DNA from: Bugula neritina
Taxonomy: Eukaryota; Bryozoa; Gymnolaemata; Cheilostomatida; Bugulidae
Assembly (NCBI GenBank): GCA_964035545.1
Contig: OZ037768.1
Span: forward strand, 5,819,241-5,883,240
Reading direction: 5' to 3'
Length of the DNA: 64,000 nucleotides
Every line of letters begins with the position of its first letter. Positions within the stretch are counted from its first letter, which is position 1. This document shows positions 36,958-51,884 of the stretch, piece after piece. Both the position numbers and the translations under genes were made by a program. The notes beneath the pieces were generated by a model. The model made no database searches. It saw only the letters and a program-made list of their open reading frames with translations, and had not been told where the DNA came from.

Positions 36958-38970
36958 AGCACCAAAAATGATAGTAATTTACATTATAACCATAAAATAG
37001 TTATTGTGCACAAATCACATTGAACCATGATTGTAGTTTTTCTTTTCACAATAAAGCATTAAATTTTATAGCCACAATCCAAGTAAATTTAAATTAATCA
37101 AAATATTTTAAATCTGTGACTTCAACAACTTTAAACAAAAAGTAAAACATATGAAAACTGTTAGTGTTTGCATTGCTATGCATAAAATATGACACATTAT
37201 GATTATAGGGTAAGAGGCAAGTATTGCACATGATGGTTCAATTGAACTTTGAGCTTAAAATTTTAATCATTATCACGATGATGATCACATCATCATGATC
37301 ATTAAATTCAATCATCATCATCATGATTATCATTTTGATTTAGTTTAACATTATCGTTATGATTTATTTATTGATTATCATTATGATAATCATAATCATT
37401 AATGATAATCATAATCTCATATTCATAATGATAATTATAATCATTATGATAATCATAGTGCGAGTAGAAAAACTGAAGTCAAATGTTAACTGGTTTTATG
37501 ACCTAAAAACAACAAAATAGTAATACTAATTAAAAATATCAAAGCTCAACATAAAATTCAGAATTGAAAAAAATCAAAGCTTCAGAAATTGTTCTGCTGG
37601 CACCCTTCATCAAAATGTAAGCTAGTAACGCAGCAAAGGGTTAAAGGGCATCATTCTGGTACGCAGGGGCACGAGAGACTTAGAACCTTATGTAAAAAGT
37701 AAAACCAAGAATGCTTGTAACAATTACTATACATTTGACTAAGCTATAGACCAAAGAACTAGGAGCGGCTCTATGTCAAATCATAATTAAGGTTAATGTC
37801 AAAGCTGAAATTGAATAGTTTTATAACTAGCCCTAAGTTGGGAGTAACTGAGTGCAGTAGTTTGCAATTCTTTAATTTGGAAAGGGGAGTTCTGAGTTTC
37901 AAATTATACCCCCAATTTCAAAGTCAAGAGCCGCAAGTTACTGCACTCAATCACCCCCAACTCGGAGCTGTTTATAACCATTGTTGAAATCAATTCTATC
38001 ACTTGTCGGTATTATTTATTAAACCTAAGGTTTTACTTTTGTTAATATTAGATTAACGTGATTTACAGCGATTACTATTATGATTATGATTATATCATTA
38101 TCATCATTAAAACATGTTTAATAATTATTTGTAATGCTAATCGTTAATAAATTCGTGTTGGGATTAATTATTATTATTATAATCAAGAGTTTACAAAATT
38201 ACACCATTAATTTTAAATGATTAATGATTAAAATTAATTATTTTAATTTACATCAACATGATTTACATGAGTATGATGAGACGGAGTCATGAGTTTTAAA
38301 AATGAACCTAAAACTGATGCTGAATATAAAAATCTTCAATTTTGAAGTCTATCAGTAACTGCCAGAGTAACGGCCACAGCCGTAAGAAGCTGGGATTTCA
38401 CTAGGACACAGATTGAAAATTAAGATTAACATTGTGATTGAGTTTGACTTTGAGTCTGGCAGTATGAGTATGATGGTATTACTAATAGTATTAGTTATGT
38501 TTATAGTAATGTTTAGGCTAATAATGATAATCACAGATAGTGATACATTTTTAAAGTCAAAGTTATATTACTATTAGTGAGTGAAAGTGTAAACCGTTTA
38601 TATAAAACCCAAGGCCAAGTATTCCATTTTCAATATAAGCTTGAAGTTTATTTGATAAAGTTTAGCTAGAATACATTAAAGCAGTTTTGCTAATAAATAA
38701 AACCGAAATCTATACTTATTTTTATAGCAATAGATATTGTTTTAAAGTTGAGTTTTGAATTAAGATGAAGGTAGCAGGTTAATCTGTGAGAAAATATTAT
38801 TTTTGCAGTTTTAGTTTGTAATATTTTTTCTATTTTCAATTTCTCGATTTTGTGTTTTTATTTATTTTGAATGAAGCTTCAGCGTTCACAAATGAATTAT
38901 TCATTAATGACAGAACCTTACTTATAATATTGTTCTATTTTTGAAAGTTTGTATTTCTAGTGTTCACTTA
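36958..38970. other. Divergent intergenic region between R3HDM4 and ATG7 with palindromic repeats
   Basis: It should contain the promoters of both genes. From 37255 to 37460 and 38040 to 38250 the DNA is made of ATGATTATCATA-type palindromic words; 38400-38560 continues in GATTGAGTATGAGT words. No gene found. Confidence 0.5.
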
Positions 38971-41900
38971 ATGGCTCAACCGAATCTTCAGTTTGTCCCA
39001 TTTACAAGTACTCTTGACCCTGGTTTTTGGCATGTCTTATCTCAAAAGAAGTTGGATGAATATGGTTTGAAAGAAGATGCTGTCAATATTCAAGGCTTTT
39101 ATGCAAATAGTGAGTCATAGTAAATTAAAATGTTCAAGAATTAAATTCATGGCATTTCTTTAAAAAAATGAGCTAAAACATAATTATTATATGAGTCGTA
39201 ATATTTACTCATCAAGTTTTATGAATGACTCAATCGTGATTAAATCCTATTTGTCTTCTATTTTCATCTAGATAATGCACAAGGTTTGCCGTCCCTGCTT
39301 CAAGTTGACTTCACAGCATTTAACTTGTAAGTTTGTTACTAATTTCTAAAAGTGTTACAGAAGATTTTAAATCTCTATCATATTTCATGAGTTAAGAAGC
39401 AAAAGCTCAGAAATAACTATACATGGTTTGTACAATTGTATTTTTAGAGCTAATGGCCAGCATCCTGGGCAGTACCCCTTGTCAGGATCTCTGCTCAATA
39501 CCAACACCATAGATTTGTTTAAAACATGCAACAAGCAAGACTTAATAAATAAATCGGCTAAAAAGGTGTGTGGCTGTTTTCAAAGATGGTTCTACATCTC
39601 TTGCATTTTAATTTCATTAATTCATTAATTTTTCATATTCTGTAACATAACTAATATATACCAGTGATTGTCGGATAGCAACAAAAATGGCTAAATATGG
39701 AAACTTGTTTATTATAGAATGTTTTATTTATTTTCTATAGATTTGGGATGCTATCATGTCAGGAGAAGCCCTGGGGAATCCCCAACTACTTAATAGCTTT
39801 ACCATGCTGACGTTTGCGGTAAACTTATTTTTATGTTCTGCCCAAAACTAATTTTATTTCATTCTATGTTACATAAACAAAAAATATATTTATAAAATTT
39901 TACATGTTGTAGAATTTAAAGAAGTACTCTTATCATTACTGGTTTGCATTTCCAGCATTGATTCCCTCTTCTCCAATTTTATTGAACAAACAACCCACAA
40001 GTATCTCTCAAGTCCTAAGCTCTAGTCAGGTGGTTACCTAAGTTTCTTTATTTGTATGTTACGTTCTCTATGCTTACTGTAATAAACATGCTGACAGACA
40101 TTGTAAATTAAATAAATTACAGAAATTCGTATTTCTTATCTTCTTGTTTATGTGGTTCCAACTGACCCACTACATGTTTTACTTCTGCTTTGCTAAAGCC
40201 CGAGTATATAAATTTCTTGTTTGTATTGTAGATTCAATCATTTCTATCTAGTTATGATATAGACTGCAAGTCAAGAAACCTACCATTCTTTATAATCCAC
40301 GATCCTCCCGGTAAAACTGTTGCTCTGTTGACCTTGAATGATGCTTCAGTTAGTGATATGAAGTTATCAGAGTTGATATTTACTTTTGCTGATCCTTCTA
40401 CCATTTCACAGTATCCTGGATGGGTTCTAAGAAACTACATTTGTCTCATCTGTAGACACTTGTACGTAAATAAGCATGCTTTATATTAAAGCTATTGTTG
40501 TTTGTTATTAATAAATAAGTTTATGTATTTGTGGTTTATTTTTTAGTTAAATTGCCTGGAGGTTTTTTTGCTACTTTGCTTAAATTTTTAATCTCCGGAC
40601 ATCCTAAGTATCAATTTAAGTCCGATATTTCTGCAATATGTTGGTTGTTGTTACATCATAAGTTTTAGAAAAAAAAGAACAATGTAAATAACCTTATTGG
40701 GTTTTAGCATATAATGATATAACTTCCAATGTTTCCTTGAATAACTTTGGTCTGTAGTGTGAAAGAAGAGAACACTGTTGTGAGGATACTTGGTCTTCGA
40801 GATAGGACTGTTAATGGACAGCGATGTGTGGATCATAGTATTTATTTGGAAGTTATCCTCTCTCCTCTCTGTGCTCCCAGTGGTAAGATTAATAGAAAAA
40901 TTACTTATAAACCATAGAACTAACTTTAATAAAATGTTATACGTTCTTTTATACTGTAGAAAATTCACCAAAAGCACTCAATTGTGAATTTGAGACTATA
41001 AGCAGTATAAACATTGCTTTACTGAGAACTACAAAATAACATCGTAGGAGATAAGGTTGATACTCCCATACTGCTTTCTAAAAAAACTAAATAAACTGAA
41101 TGTATATCTTATTTCTAGAACTATAAGGTTAATAACGGTTGACCAAAAGGACTTTATTATAATTATCATGTTATCTCATGATGTATATGTATTCCAAAAT
41201 ATTAAACCATGCTGGTATAAAAGTTGCCTACCAATTTTGACTTGCAGTACTACATAGTAAGCTCATCCTAGCAGTAAGCCAGTTCATTAGAATTAAAACA
41301 AAGCAATAATCTTGCGGAAATATTTTTGTTGCATTTTTTGAAATGCAACATTTCCAAATATCATTTTCATTCAACATAACATAGAGACTTATTTTACAAA
41401 GTATTATTGTTATACTGTGCAGTATAACAATAGTTAGCTGGGAAAAGCTGAATATTATATATTAATTAATTTAATTAATGTTTTATCACAGCCTTGTGTC
41501 ATCTCCATAGTAAATGGTGGCTATGTTTAATCAACTGTGGTTTTTGCAATCTTGGATTGTAGCTATAAATTAATTGTTTTCAATGCATTATTTATTGAAG
41601 AAATGTGGAGTGTAGTTGGCTGGGAGAAGAATCAACAGAAGAAACTTCTCCCCCGCTTTGTGAATCTAAGTAAAACCATGGATCCCACCCACATTGCTGA
41701 GTCAGCTGTGGACCTCAATCTAAAGCTTATGAGATGGAGACTTCTTCCAGACCTCAACCTAGAAGCCATATCTAAAACCAAATGTTTACTTCTGGGCGCA
41801 GGAACTCTTGGGTGTAATGTTGCTAGGAATTTGTTAGTGAGTGGTTATACAATCTTCAACATATAAACTCAGTGTATCTGTGCATGTTATAGAATATTAT

Positions 41901-44900
41901 AGTGGTTAGAGTGTTGGCCTAGTAAGTGTCAGGTCATGGGTTCAAATCCTGGTATGGTCATTGATGATGTCAGAGAAGGTATTTAGTCATACTCTCATAA
42001 TTTCCCACAGCAGAAACCCTTAAAAACCATGTTACCAGTATGTTGAGAGGAACACTGAAAACCCTTACCACTATAATAAAGGGGTTCCCATAAGGATTGA
42101 GTCTTTTAGTAACTCCTTGAGTATATATATATAAATGTATATTGTATTAGATTTTGTTATCAAGCAGCTCTAGATTTATCTTCCATGAATACTGAGTTGT
42201 TTAGACTAGAATGTCTTGTATGTCACACTTCATTTATATGCATAGTGATGGATAATATTATATGGTGCAATTATGTCTGAATATATTGCTTTTTGTGCAG
42301 CCACTTCATATGATACGCACGCTGTTAAACTGACTCATTATATATACAGGGATGGGGTGTTAGAACCATTACTCTGGTAGACAACTCCACAGTCTCTTTC
42401 TCTAATCCTGTTAGACAATCTCTCTTCACATTTGAACATTGTCAAGATGGAGGTCTACCAAAAGCTGAGACTGCAGCACAGAGCTTGAAACTGATATTCC
42501 CTGGAGTGGTAAATTGTCTTCACATGCTTTGTAATAACCATTACAGCACACTACTGTTTCATGTTATAATGATGATGAAACCCTACTGTTGGAAAATTGC
42601 ATCAACTTATTATACTATGAATCTAGAAGTTTTTTTAATTTTCAAGAACACAACACATCTTTCCCTAATCTGTGGACGAATAAAAGTAAAGCTGTGATCG
42701 AAAGTTATGAAATTATTGTACTACTTGCATAAAATGTTTGATAAAGGATGCAAAGGGAGTGTCGCTCACTATACCAATGCCAGGGCACCCGGTGCCAACG
42801 AATGCCGTAGAATCGATAAAGAAAGATGTGGCTGTTTTAGAGGAGCTGATTAGCGAGCATGATGCTGTATTTCTGCTGATGGACTCCAGAGAGAGTCGAT
42901 GGTTACCAACTCTTGTTGGAGCAGCAAAGAATAAAGTACGTGTAACTACTAAATGCTAATATATGCAATTTTATTATGTACTTTAATTTAGAGGCTCTGC
43001 AGCATAGGGTAAGGATGTAAATTTAAAAAAACTGGTGTGCTGTATAAATATTGCTTTTGTACTAAGATTATTTTTTGTACACTTATTAAAGCACCTGAGG
43101 TAAGGAGTGGAAGAAGGGACTGTCTGTCTGTTTGTGTTATTCACTTTTTATAGATAGTTTTGACGGCTGCTATTTATATCGATAGCCAATGTTGTCTACT
43201 TAGCTGTTGCTGACTTGCTAATACTATCAACTACATCATATTCCACTATTTATTTTTTGTAGATAGTGTTGACGGCTGCTCTGGGCTTTGACTCATGGTT
43301 GGCAATGAGACATGGTAGTTCTGACTGCTCAGCATCTGCTGCTGCTGCTACTGCCGACGCTGCTGCCGGCTCATTCAAAACTAACAAAGTAATTCCCGGA
43401 ACAGACCTTGGCTGTTATTTTTGTAATGATGTGGTGGCTCCCAGAGATGTGAGTGTTATGACTTGTAAATTATATTCCATTTATATATTATAGTTGTTGA
43501 TTTGTTGCACAGTGTTTCTGTAAAGCTATGATGTTATAAACTGTTTGATCTATCTGGATTTACCCCAAGTTTATGTAATGGTTTATTATTAACAGCTTCT
43601 GTGTAATATGCAAAATTTTTAAAAAAAATGTGTTTCATTACATTAAAGTCCTGAAAACTGGTTTGATACATCAAAAGAGAAATTTAGTTACTCACCTCTA
43701 TTAAGCTTAAGTCGGCGAGTTTCTGGAAACATAGTGTTTAGATGCTAACATTTGAAATTTCTCCAGTGCTGCAACTGCTATTGAAAACAAACCATCAGTA
43801 TTTTGGACTCTACTATTTCATCTAAAGACAAACCATTAGCGCCATCAGTAGTTTTGACTGTACTACTTTATCTGATGCTGTTGTATTCAAGTGTTTAGAA
43901 TTGTTATAAGTCGTTTCCTTGCTCTAAATGAGTTGTGACGTACACATTGTATATTGTAGTCTACTAGAGACAGAACACTAGATCAGCAGTGTACTGTGTC
44001 TCGTCCTGGACTATCTATGCTGTGCTCTGCTCTAATTGTTGAGCTTTTAGTATCACTTATTCAGCATCCCCTCAGGTATAACAGTATACTCTTTCTTGTC
44101 TCTGTTAACAGACGAAGTATTCAAAATTTTGCCATAAAATACTCATTTCAATTGTTGGTTTTATTTAAATACTAACTTGTTAAAATGTTTTGTAAGCTTA
44201 ATAAACGTGTTTCATTTACATGATACTTTAGATGGTTTGTGGTGTTTATGTAAAGTTGTATAATTTTATTTTATTATTTTCTTTAATTATTTAACATCCG
44301 CAACAAATCTAAGTGTTGACAACTCCTAAATCCTTTTAGGAATGGTGCATCTGCTTACTTATCACTCAACGATGCAGATAATGAAGAAGATGACCAATGC
44401 ATTCTGGGAATTTTACCACATCAAATAAGAGGCTATCTCTCGAATTACCAGATGATTTTACCTGTCAGCAAAAAGTTTAAGAATTGCACTGCATGTTCTG
44501 AAACAGTCAGTGAATCTAATTTATCTTATTTTAATAAACAATACACGTTATTCAGTTTATCATTGTGACCTGCTTAAGTTTGATTGAAGTTAGTAATTAG
44601 TGTAGCTTATGTAAAATACTTCTGGCAAAGTATATTTTTGATGGAAGTTTACAACTGGCAGATGTAATACTGCCCAACTGTTGGTGGTAATGTTTAATCA
44701 TAGGTAAATAATATTGTGTCGGCTTATGATTTCTGCAGGTTGATACTAGAGCGAAGTCATTTTTATTTCGATGAAATTCTGTTTTAGATTGTTGATCATT
44801 ACAAAGAACGAGGGTTTGATTTTCTAATGAGTGCTTTTAATGATGCCAAAGTCTTAGAGGAGCTTAGTGGTTTACAGGAACTTCATGTAGATCCTTTGGT

Positions 44901-45271
44901 AACGGAGGTATGAAGTTTTAAGCATTCTAGCAAATTTTATTAATCGTAATTTGTATTTTTAATATAATTTTAGTGTTTTAATTAAATTCTGATAAGCATG
45001 TTATAAAACTGGTTTACATTATAGTTATTGTTTTTATACCTTCAGAACTTATAGCAACAGAATGGATGTAGCCTATAATGTAGCTTAAAAAGCAAATGAA
45101 ACAGTAAAAATTGTGTTTATATACTCTCTAAAAGTCAATTGAGCATTTGCATAATATTGCAAGCATTTTATTTTCTCTTTGCAATTGTTTTCAACAGATT
45201 TTGAGAGAATGCGTTAATGTGTGTATTTACAGGTTCTCAGTGATTTTGATGGTGAAGAAGATGATTGGTAA
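38971..45271 (+). CDS. ATG7: Autophagy-related protein 7 (E1-like activating enzyme)
   Basis: Fifteen exons: 38971-39109, 39272-39326, 39448-39565, 39741-39818, 39913-40029, 40232-40461, 40758-40882, 41601-41836, 42350-42508, 42747-42935, 43263-43448, 43960-44075, 44340-44505, 44788-44907, 45233-45271. They encode about 690 residues (human about 700). ATG7 activates ATG12 and ATG8-type modifiers with ATP and passes them to ATG10 and ATG3. Visible hallmarks are the ATP-binding [14 protein letters not shown], the catalytic [16 protein letters not shown] (Cys about 555), zinc-site cysteines in CYFC and CTAC, PMPGHPV, RESRWLP and LPHQIRG. Exon 8 may start at 41601 or 41616; both keep frame. The acceptor at 42746 (ATAAAG) is weak. 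An in-frame TGA at 38908 supports the start. Exon 11 holds an Ala/Ser-rich slippage tract. Confidence 0.95.
41890..42125 (+). repeat. tRNA-derived SINE copy 5
   Basis: AGTGGTTAGAGTGTTGGCCT (A-box region) and B box GGTTCAAATCC at 41939-41949 are followed by ATTGATGATGTCAGAGAAGG and a body ending near GGATTGAGTC. It lies in ATG7 intron 8. Confidence 0.65.
43785..43875 (+). repeat. Intronic ~55-base tandem duplication
   Basis: AAACCATCAGTATTTTGGAC plus following bases recurs as a diverged copy containing CCATCAGTAGTTTTGAC and TACT(A/T)CTTT(C/A)TATCT. Located in ATG7 intron 11. Confidence 0.5.
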
Positions 45272-45486
45272 ACCTCAGAGCCTTAATTTATACATTTAAT
45301 AGAATATTTCTTATGGCAAATTATGGCAAAGTTGAATACACTTTCTACTTGGTGGAGTTTCAACATAATACTTTATTTCTGAATTTTATGTAATTTATTT
45401 TTCAATCTTATTTAATTGTTGAAATTTTATCTGAAATGTTTTTCTGTATTTTGTAAAATGCGTTTATAGATATACTATAATTTAGC

Positions 45487-45492
45487 AATAAA
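45487..45492 (+). terminator. Poly(A) signal, ATG7
   Basis: AATAAA about 215 bases after the ATG7 stop. Confidence 0.6.
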
Positions 45493-45499
45493 ATCTGTT

Positions 45500-47565
<2,066 letters not shown>

Positions 47566-47775
47566 TTGTTCAGATTTTTTTTTATGGCAATATGATAGTT
47601 TAAAGTCAACCGACATTGTAAGTGTTACAATATTTGTTTTGTTGAAATTAATATACTTGAATTCTGTTTCAGATACTAGACTGTTACTTTGCAGTTTATT
47701 TTTATTTTTGTAAGTGCAAATTCAGTTGTAGAAACATGGTTTCCTATTTTAAATGATTTATCAATATTATGCCCT

Positions 47776-47781
47776 AATAAA
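47776..47781 (+). terminator. Poly(A) signal, DIMT1
   Basis: AATAAA about 210 bases after the stop. Confidence 0.55.
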
Positions 47782-47789
47782 TATTTTAC

Positions 47790-49217
47790 TCTATAACAAT
47801 ATAATTCTTGTAAGACTAGAAGTTATACTCTTTTTTTCCGTTTAGTTTTATCAAACAAGTTTGAAATGTAAAAGTAATATTAAGCAGAAACTTTGTTAAT
47901 AATGATATACAGAGCACAAGTTGATCATTAAAATGAATAAAAAAAAACTTAAAGGATATTGTAAATTATGATAATTGACTTGAAATATAATTAACTATGA
48001 AAATCACACAACATTTGATGTGTGTGTAATTGACATAATATTATCATGCTTTACTTTCAAGAACTATAGACTGACAAGATTGAATAACTTGTGGGTTCAG
48101 ATTTCAGCGCTAACGTGAGATCTTAAGATTTGGTCATCAACTTCAAGACATTTAACGAGCCAATGTAAAGCTTTTCAGATCTCCTTGTAAGTTAGAAGCT
48201 TAGAGCAAGTTGAAATGAATAAAAGCTCTATTCGATAGAGATAAGACTTAAGAGTGAAGTGTGCTTAGAAAGGGGATGTGATTCATAAATGCTGTCTGGC
48301 TCTGATTACACCAGCATTGCATAGGCGAGGAAGACAACTCATAGGATGTAGCGCTGGCATCATTGAACTATAAAATATATCCAGTTCATTGGCTGGCATC
48401 GAAACGGTATAAATAGCTATTCCATTTCAATGCCAGAGTTATCGAGACCTTCATTTGGATTGGCTGAAAGTTGTCATTGAAATTTCAAATTTCGTCCCAA
48501 CGAAATTTCTTTTTCTTTGCCTTCAAGTTTAAGTTAAGCAGTTCTTCTTAGCATCTCAGTCTGAGTAATGATTTTATTAGCTTTATTTGTAACCTTAAAA
48601 GGCTCTAATTTTTCTAGTTACGTGTCACATTTGGTTTTAGCTCGTTATTATTTTTATAGTTATACCAATATTTTCTTTTGAGCTTTAGCCAATACTTATA
48701 CTTATACTTATAGTTATAGTATCAGTTATACTCATACTTATACTTATAGTTATAGTTAATGTTATACTATGTCACAATGACAATGTATCAGTATGAGTAT
48801 GTCTATAGTATTACTATTACTATTAGATTAGTATTACTACTAGCATTACTGTTAGTATTGCTATTGGTATTAGCATAGTCATAGTGATAGTGTTACACTT
48901 ACTGTTAGACTTAGTGTTGGTACCCGTACTGGTAGTGGTATGTGATCGTGATCATGATGCTAATTATAATGAGAATAATGACTAATGAGATGATTAATAT
49001 TATGATTATCATTATCGTTATGATTATGATTTAGCCATTCAGGTTATGTACTACTAACTAAGTCTAAGGCTTTAACTTTGTTGCCTAATCTTATAGTTAT
49101 ACTTATATACTACTAATATTACTACTAGTACTAGGGTTATAATTTTACCACAGCATCTCACAAAATGATATTTGTCAGTTTTTATATATAACATATTTTG
49201 TAGCGTAAATATAGAAG
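47790..49217. other. DIMT1-UBE2C intergenic region with degenerate repeats
   Basis: No gene recognised. From 48650 to 49050 the DNA consists of TATAGTTATACTTATACT-like words, then ATTACTATTACTA words and ATGATTATCATTATC words. 48050-48560 is less AT-rich and unassigned. Confidence 0.4.
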
Positions 49218-50654
49218 ATGTCACAAATGGCAACATCTGCTTCTACTGGAAGAAAGGAAAACCATTCTGTTAGCAAACGGTTTGTAGTTTTCCTAGAATT
49301 ACATATCTTATAAAATATCTGTCTCGTACGTGCAAAAAATAAATCAATACTGGAAAAATATGCCCTAACTGTGCTTTTTTCTTATATTTTCTTTCTGATT
49401 TAACTGGCAATAGATATTTTATGTTGTATGTATTTTCATATTGTGCTTATATTGACATTTAGGTTGCAGCATGAGTTGATGACCTTAATGATGAATGGAA
49501 GCAAAGGTATATCTGCTTTCCCAGACGGTGATAACTTGTTTAAATGGATAGGGACGATAGAAGGTCCGGATGAAACAGTAGGTTTATATGTTCAGTCACT
49601 ATTCAATCTATATCCAAGCAAATAGTTCATGTTTTCTCGACTAGTATAACTCACATATGTAACCTGTGATATTCAATTCTAGGTGTATAGTGGGTTAACT
49701 TACAAGTTATCTTTGGAATTTCCCTGTGACTATCCGTACACGGCACCTACAGTAAAATTTGTTACTGACTGCTTTCACCCGAATGTGGATAAATTTGGGA
49801 ATATCTGCTTAGATATATTGAAAGAGAAGTGGTCGTCAGCTTATGATATCAAGTCTTTGCTTATGTCCATTCAAAGTCTATTAGGAGGTGAGTCTGCTCT
49901 TGGGTTAAGAAGACTGTAGATTTTTGCCTTTTTCCAATTGTCAATACCTTTAGAAGAGTAATATCACTTATCTTTTAAAATGCAACTGTATTTCTCACTT
50001 TACAATAGATCTGTGCTAATTTCACTCTGCCTTTTGGGCAAATGTTCTCTTCTTCAACCTCGGAGGCGTATACTAGATGACTGGTACTGAGATTTTTTCC
50101 AATTACAGACTAGAATAAAGACTATTGTATAAATTGTTATTGCTAGGTTATAAACCCCTTTATTTTCTCACCAATTGTTCAACAGTGTAGCACCTCTTGT
50201 TACATAATTACTATGTTTTGTGTAGTTCAATCTGCTAAGAGGCTTCTCATTTATAAATCTTGCTCTGCTGTAGTACAAATAGTTAATAAACCTGTATCTG
50301 AAATTGTTACTTAACTGTATAATTTGATGAATGCTAAGACTTGATAATGCTATAAATTAATGAGAAAAAAGTTCATACTAGCTCTCAGTTGATCGTAGGT
50401 TAACTTGGTACATCTGCAGTAAGTGAGTATGATAGATCTCTGTGGCAATGACAAGCTCAATGTATTATTGAATTTCTCTTAATGGTGTAACTAGTGCTGT
50501 GGGATTAACAAATGCTTCTGCCATTTTAGAGCCAAACAATGAGAGTCCATTGAACACACATGCTGCAGAGTTGTGGTCTCAGAAAGAAGCGTATAGAAAG
50601 TACTTACATGAGAAATACGCCAAGAGTCAATCATCTGACGCTAAATCTCAATAA
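49218..50654 (+). CDS. UBE2C: Ubiquitin-conjugating enzyme E2 C
   Basis: Four exons (49218-49279, 49463-49577, 49683-49887, 50530-50654) encode 168 residues (human 179). UBE2C starts ubiquitin chains on mitotic substrates with the APC/C. The UBC fold is complete: [53 protein letters not shown], then HPNV and [12 protein letters not shown] with the catalytic Cys at about residue 101, and [15 protein letters not shown] and KGISAF are specific to the C subtype. The N-terminal extension is shorter than in vertebrates. High confidence. Confidence 0.97.
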
Positions 50655-50963
50655 CCAGCAGTGTGCTTATAGTATATATAATGTAGATATCCATTTTATC
50701 TGATTTTAGTTTTTAAAGCTTTTTTGTATATATTATATATAGTTTATTAGTAGTATACTGGTATAGTTATAAGAGAGATCTATCAATGGAAAATCAAACT
50801 GGTTTATCTACACATCTTTTTATTTCTTTATGCTGGTGTATTTGCTACAATTTTTATGTGATATCAGCTTTTTCTTGAGTTGTGAATTTAAATCTCACTC
50901 TAGACATTAAATGTGAATTATCTGGCAATATCATATTTATAAACATAAGCAACATAAAAATTT

Positions 50964-50969
50964 AATAAA
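50964..50969 (+). terminator. Possible poly(A) signal, UBE2C
   Basis: AATAAA about 310 bases after the stop; the intervening convergent region to 51884 shows no gene. Confidence 0.4.
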
Positions 50970-51884
50970 ACAATAGTTGTATTTTTTGAACAAGAAATAA
51001 TGTGCTTGAGAAGTTTTTCTTCTTTCTTGATGAATCTAATAAAAGAATAGGAATTGTCAACTCTCACACAAAACCTGCTTGCAGGATCATATAACTGCCA
51101 TTTTAATCAATAAAATCATGCATATCTAAATGAAGATGTATACCACTTGATAATCTCTTGGAAAAAGAATGCATGCATGCTTGTGTGGTTCTAAAAATTG
51201 TGTTAAATTCTATTGTCAATATTTATAAAATAAGGCTAATTTTTGTATCTATGGTTAGATTAGCATAATTTTGTTGCTTTAGAGTTACAGTGTCATTTTA
51301 AACTTGATTTTTCACAAATCCCTAAACTAGATGAAATGTTAAAAATGAAAAGATTTATGGAATGTTTGGTACTCAATATAAAACAATTGTTTGCAGTAAA
51401 CATAGATCACAAAAACTGATCGTATTTTTAAATGCTTTATGTAATTCAAGCATATGCATAAAGTGTGTATTATAAATAAAACATTATATAAAGTCGAATT
51501 CGGCTGCAAGTTTATAAAAAAAATTATAATTTATATTTGCACTAGCATTTTTTTCCAAATTTATAAATCAACAGCTTAGTAAAAGATCTAACACTCGAAA
51601 CTCATATTTAAGTTATGTCTATGAAGATAAAATTGGTTCATGCAAGCAGTGATATATGAGATTAATTTGAATAATATAAAATTGCAAACAAAAATCTTAC
51701 TACATATATGTGAAAACTTTGGTGAGTATAAATAATATACTGTTACAAAAGAACTTTGAACAGATTGGCAACAAAATAATTATAAATATACAACAAGTTT
51801 ATAAAAATTATTTGTACCAAAAAAGCTAGCATGGACATTAATTTTAGAAAGAATATATCAAAATAGAACCACTAAAGTTTATTC

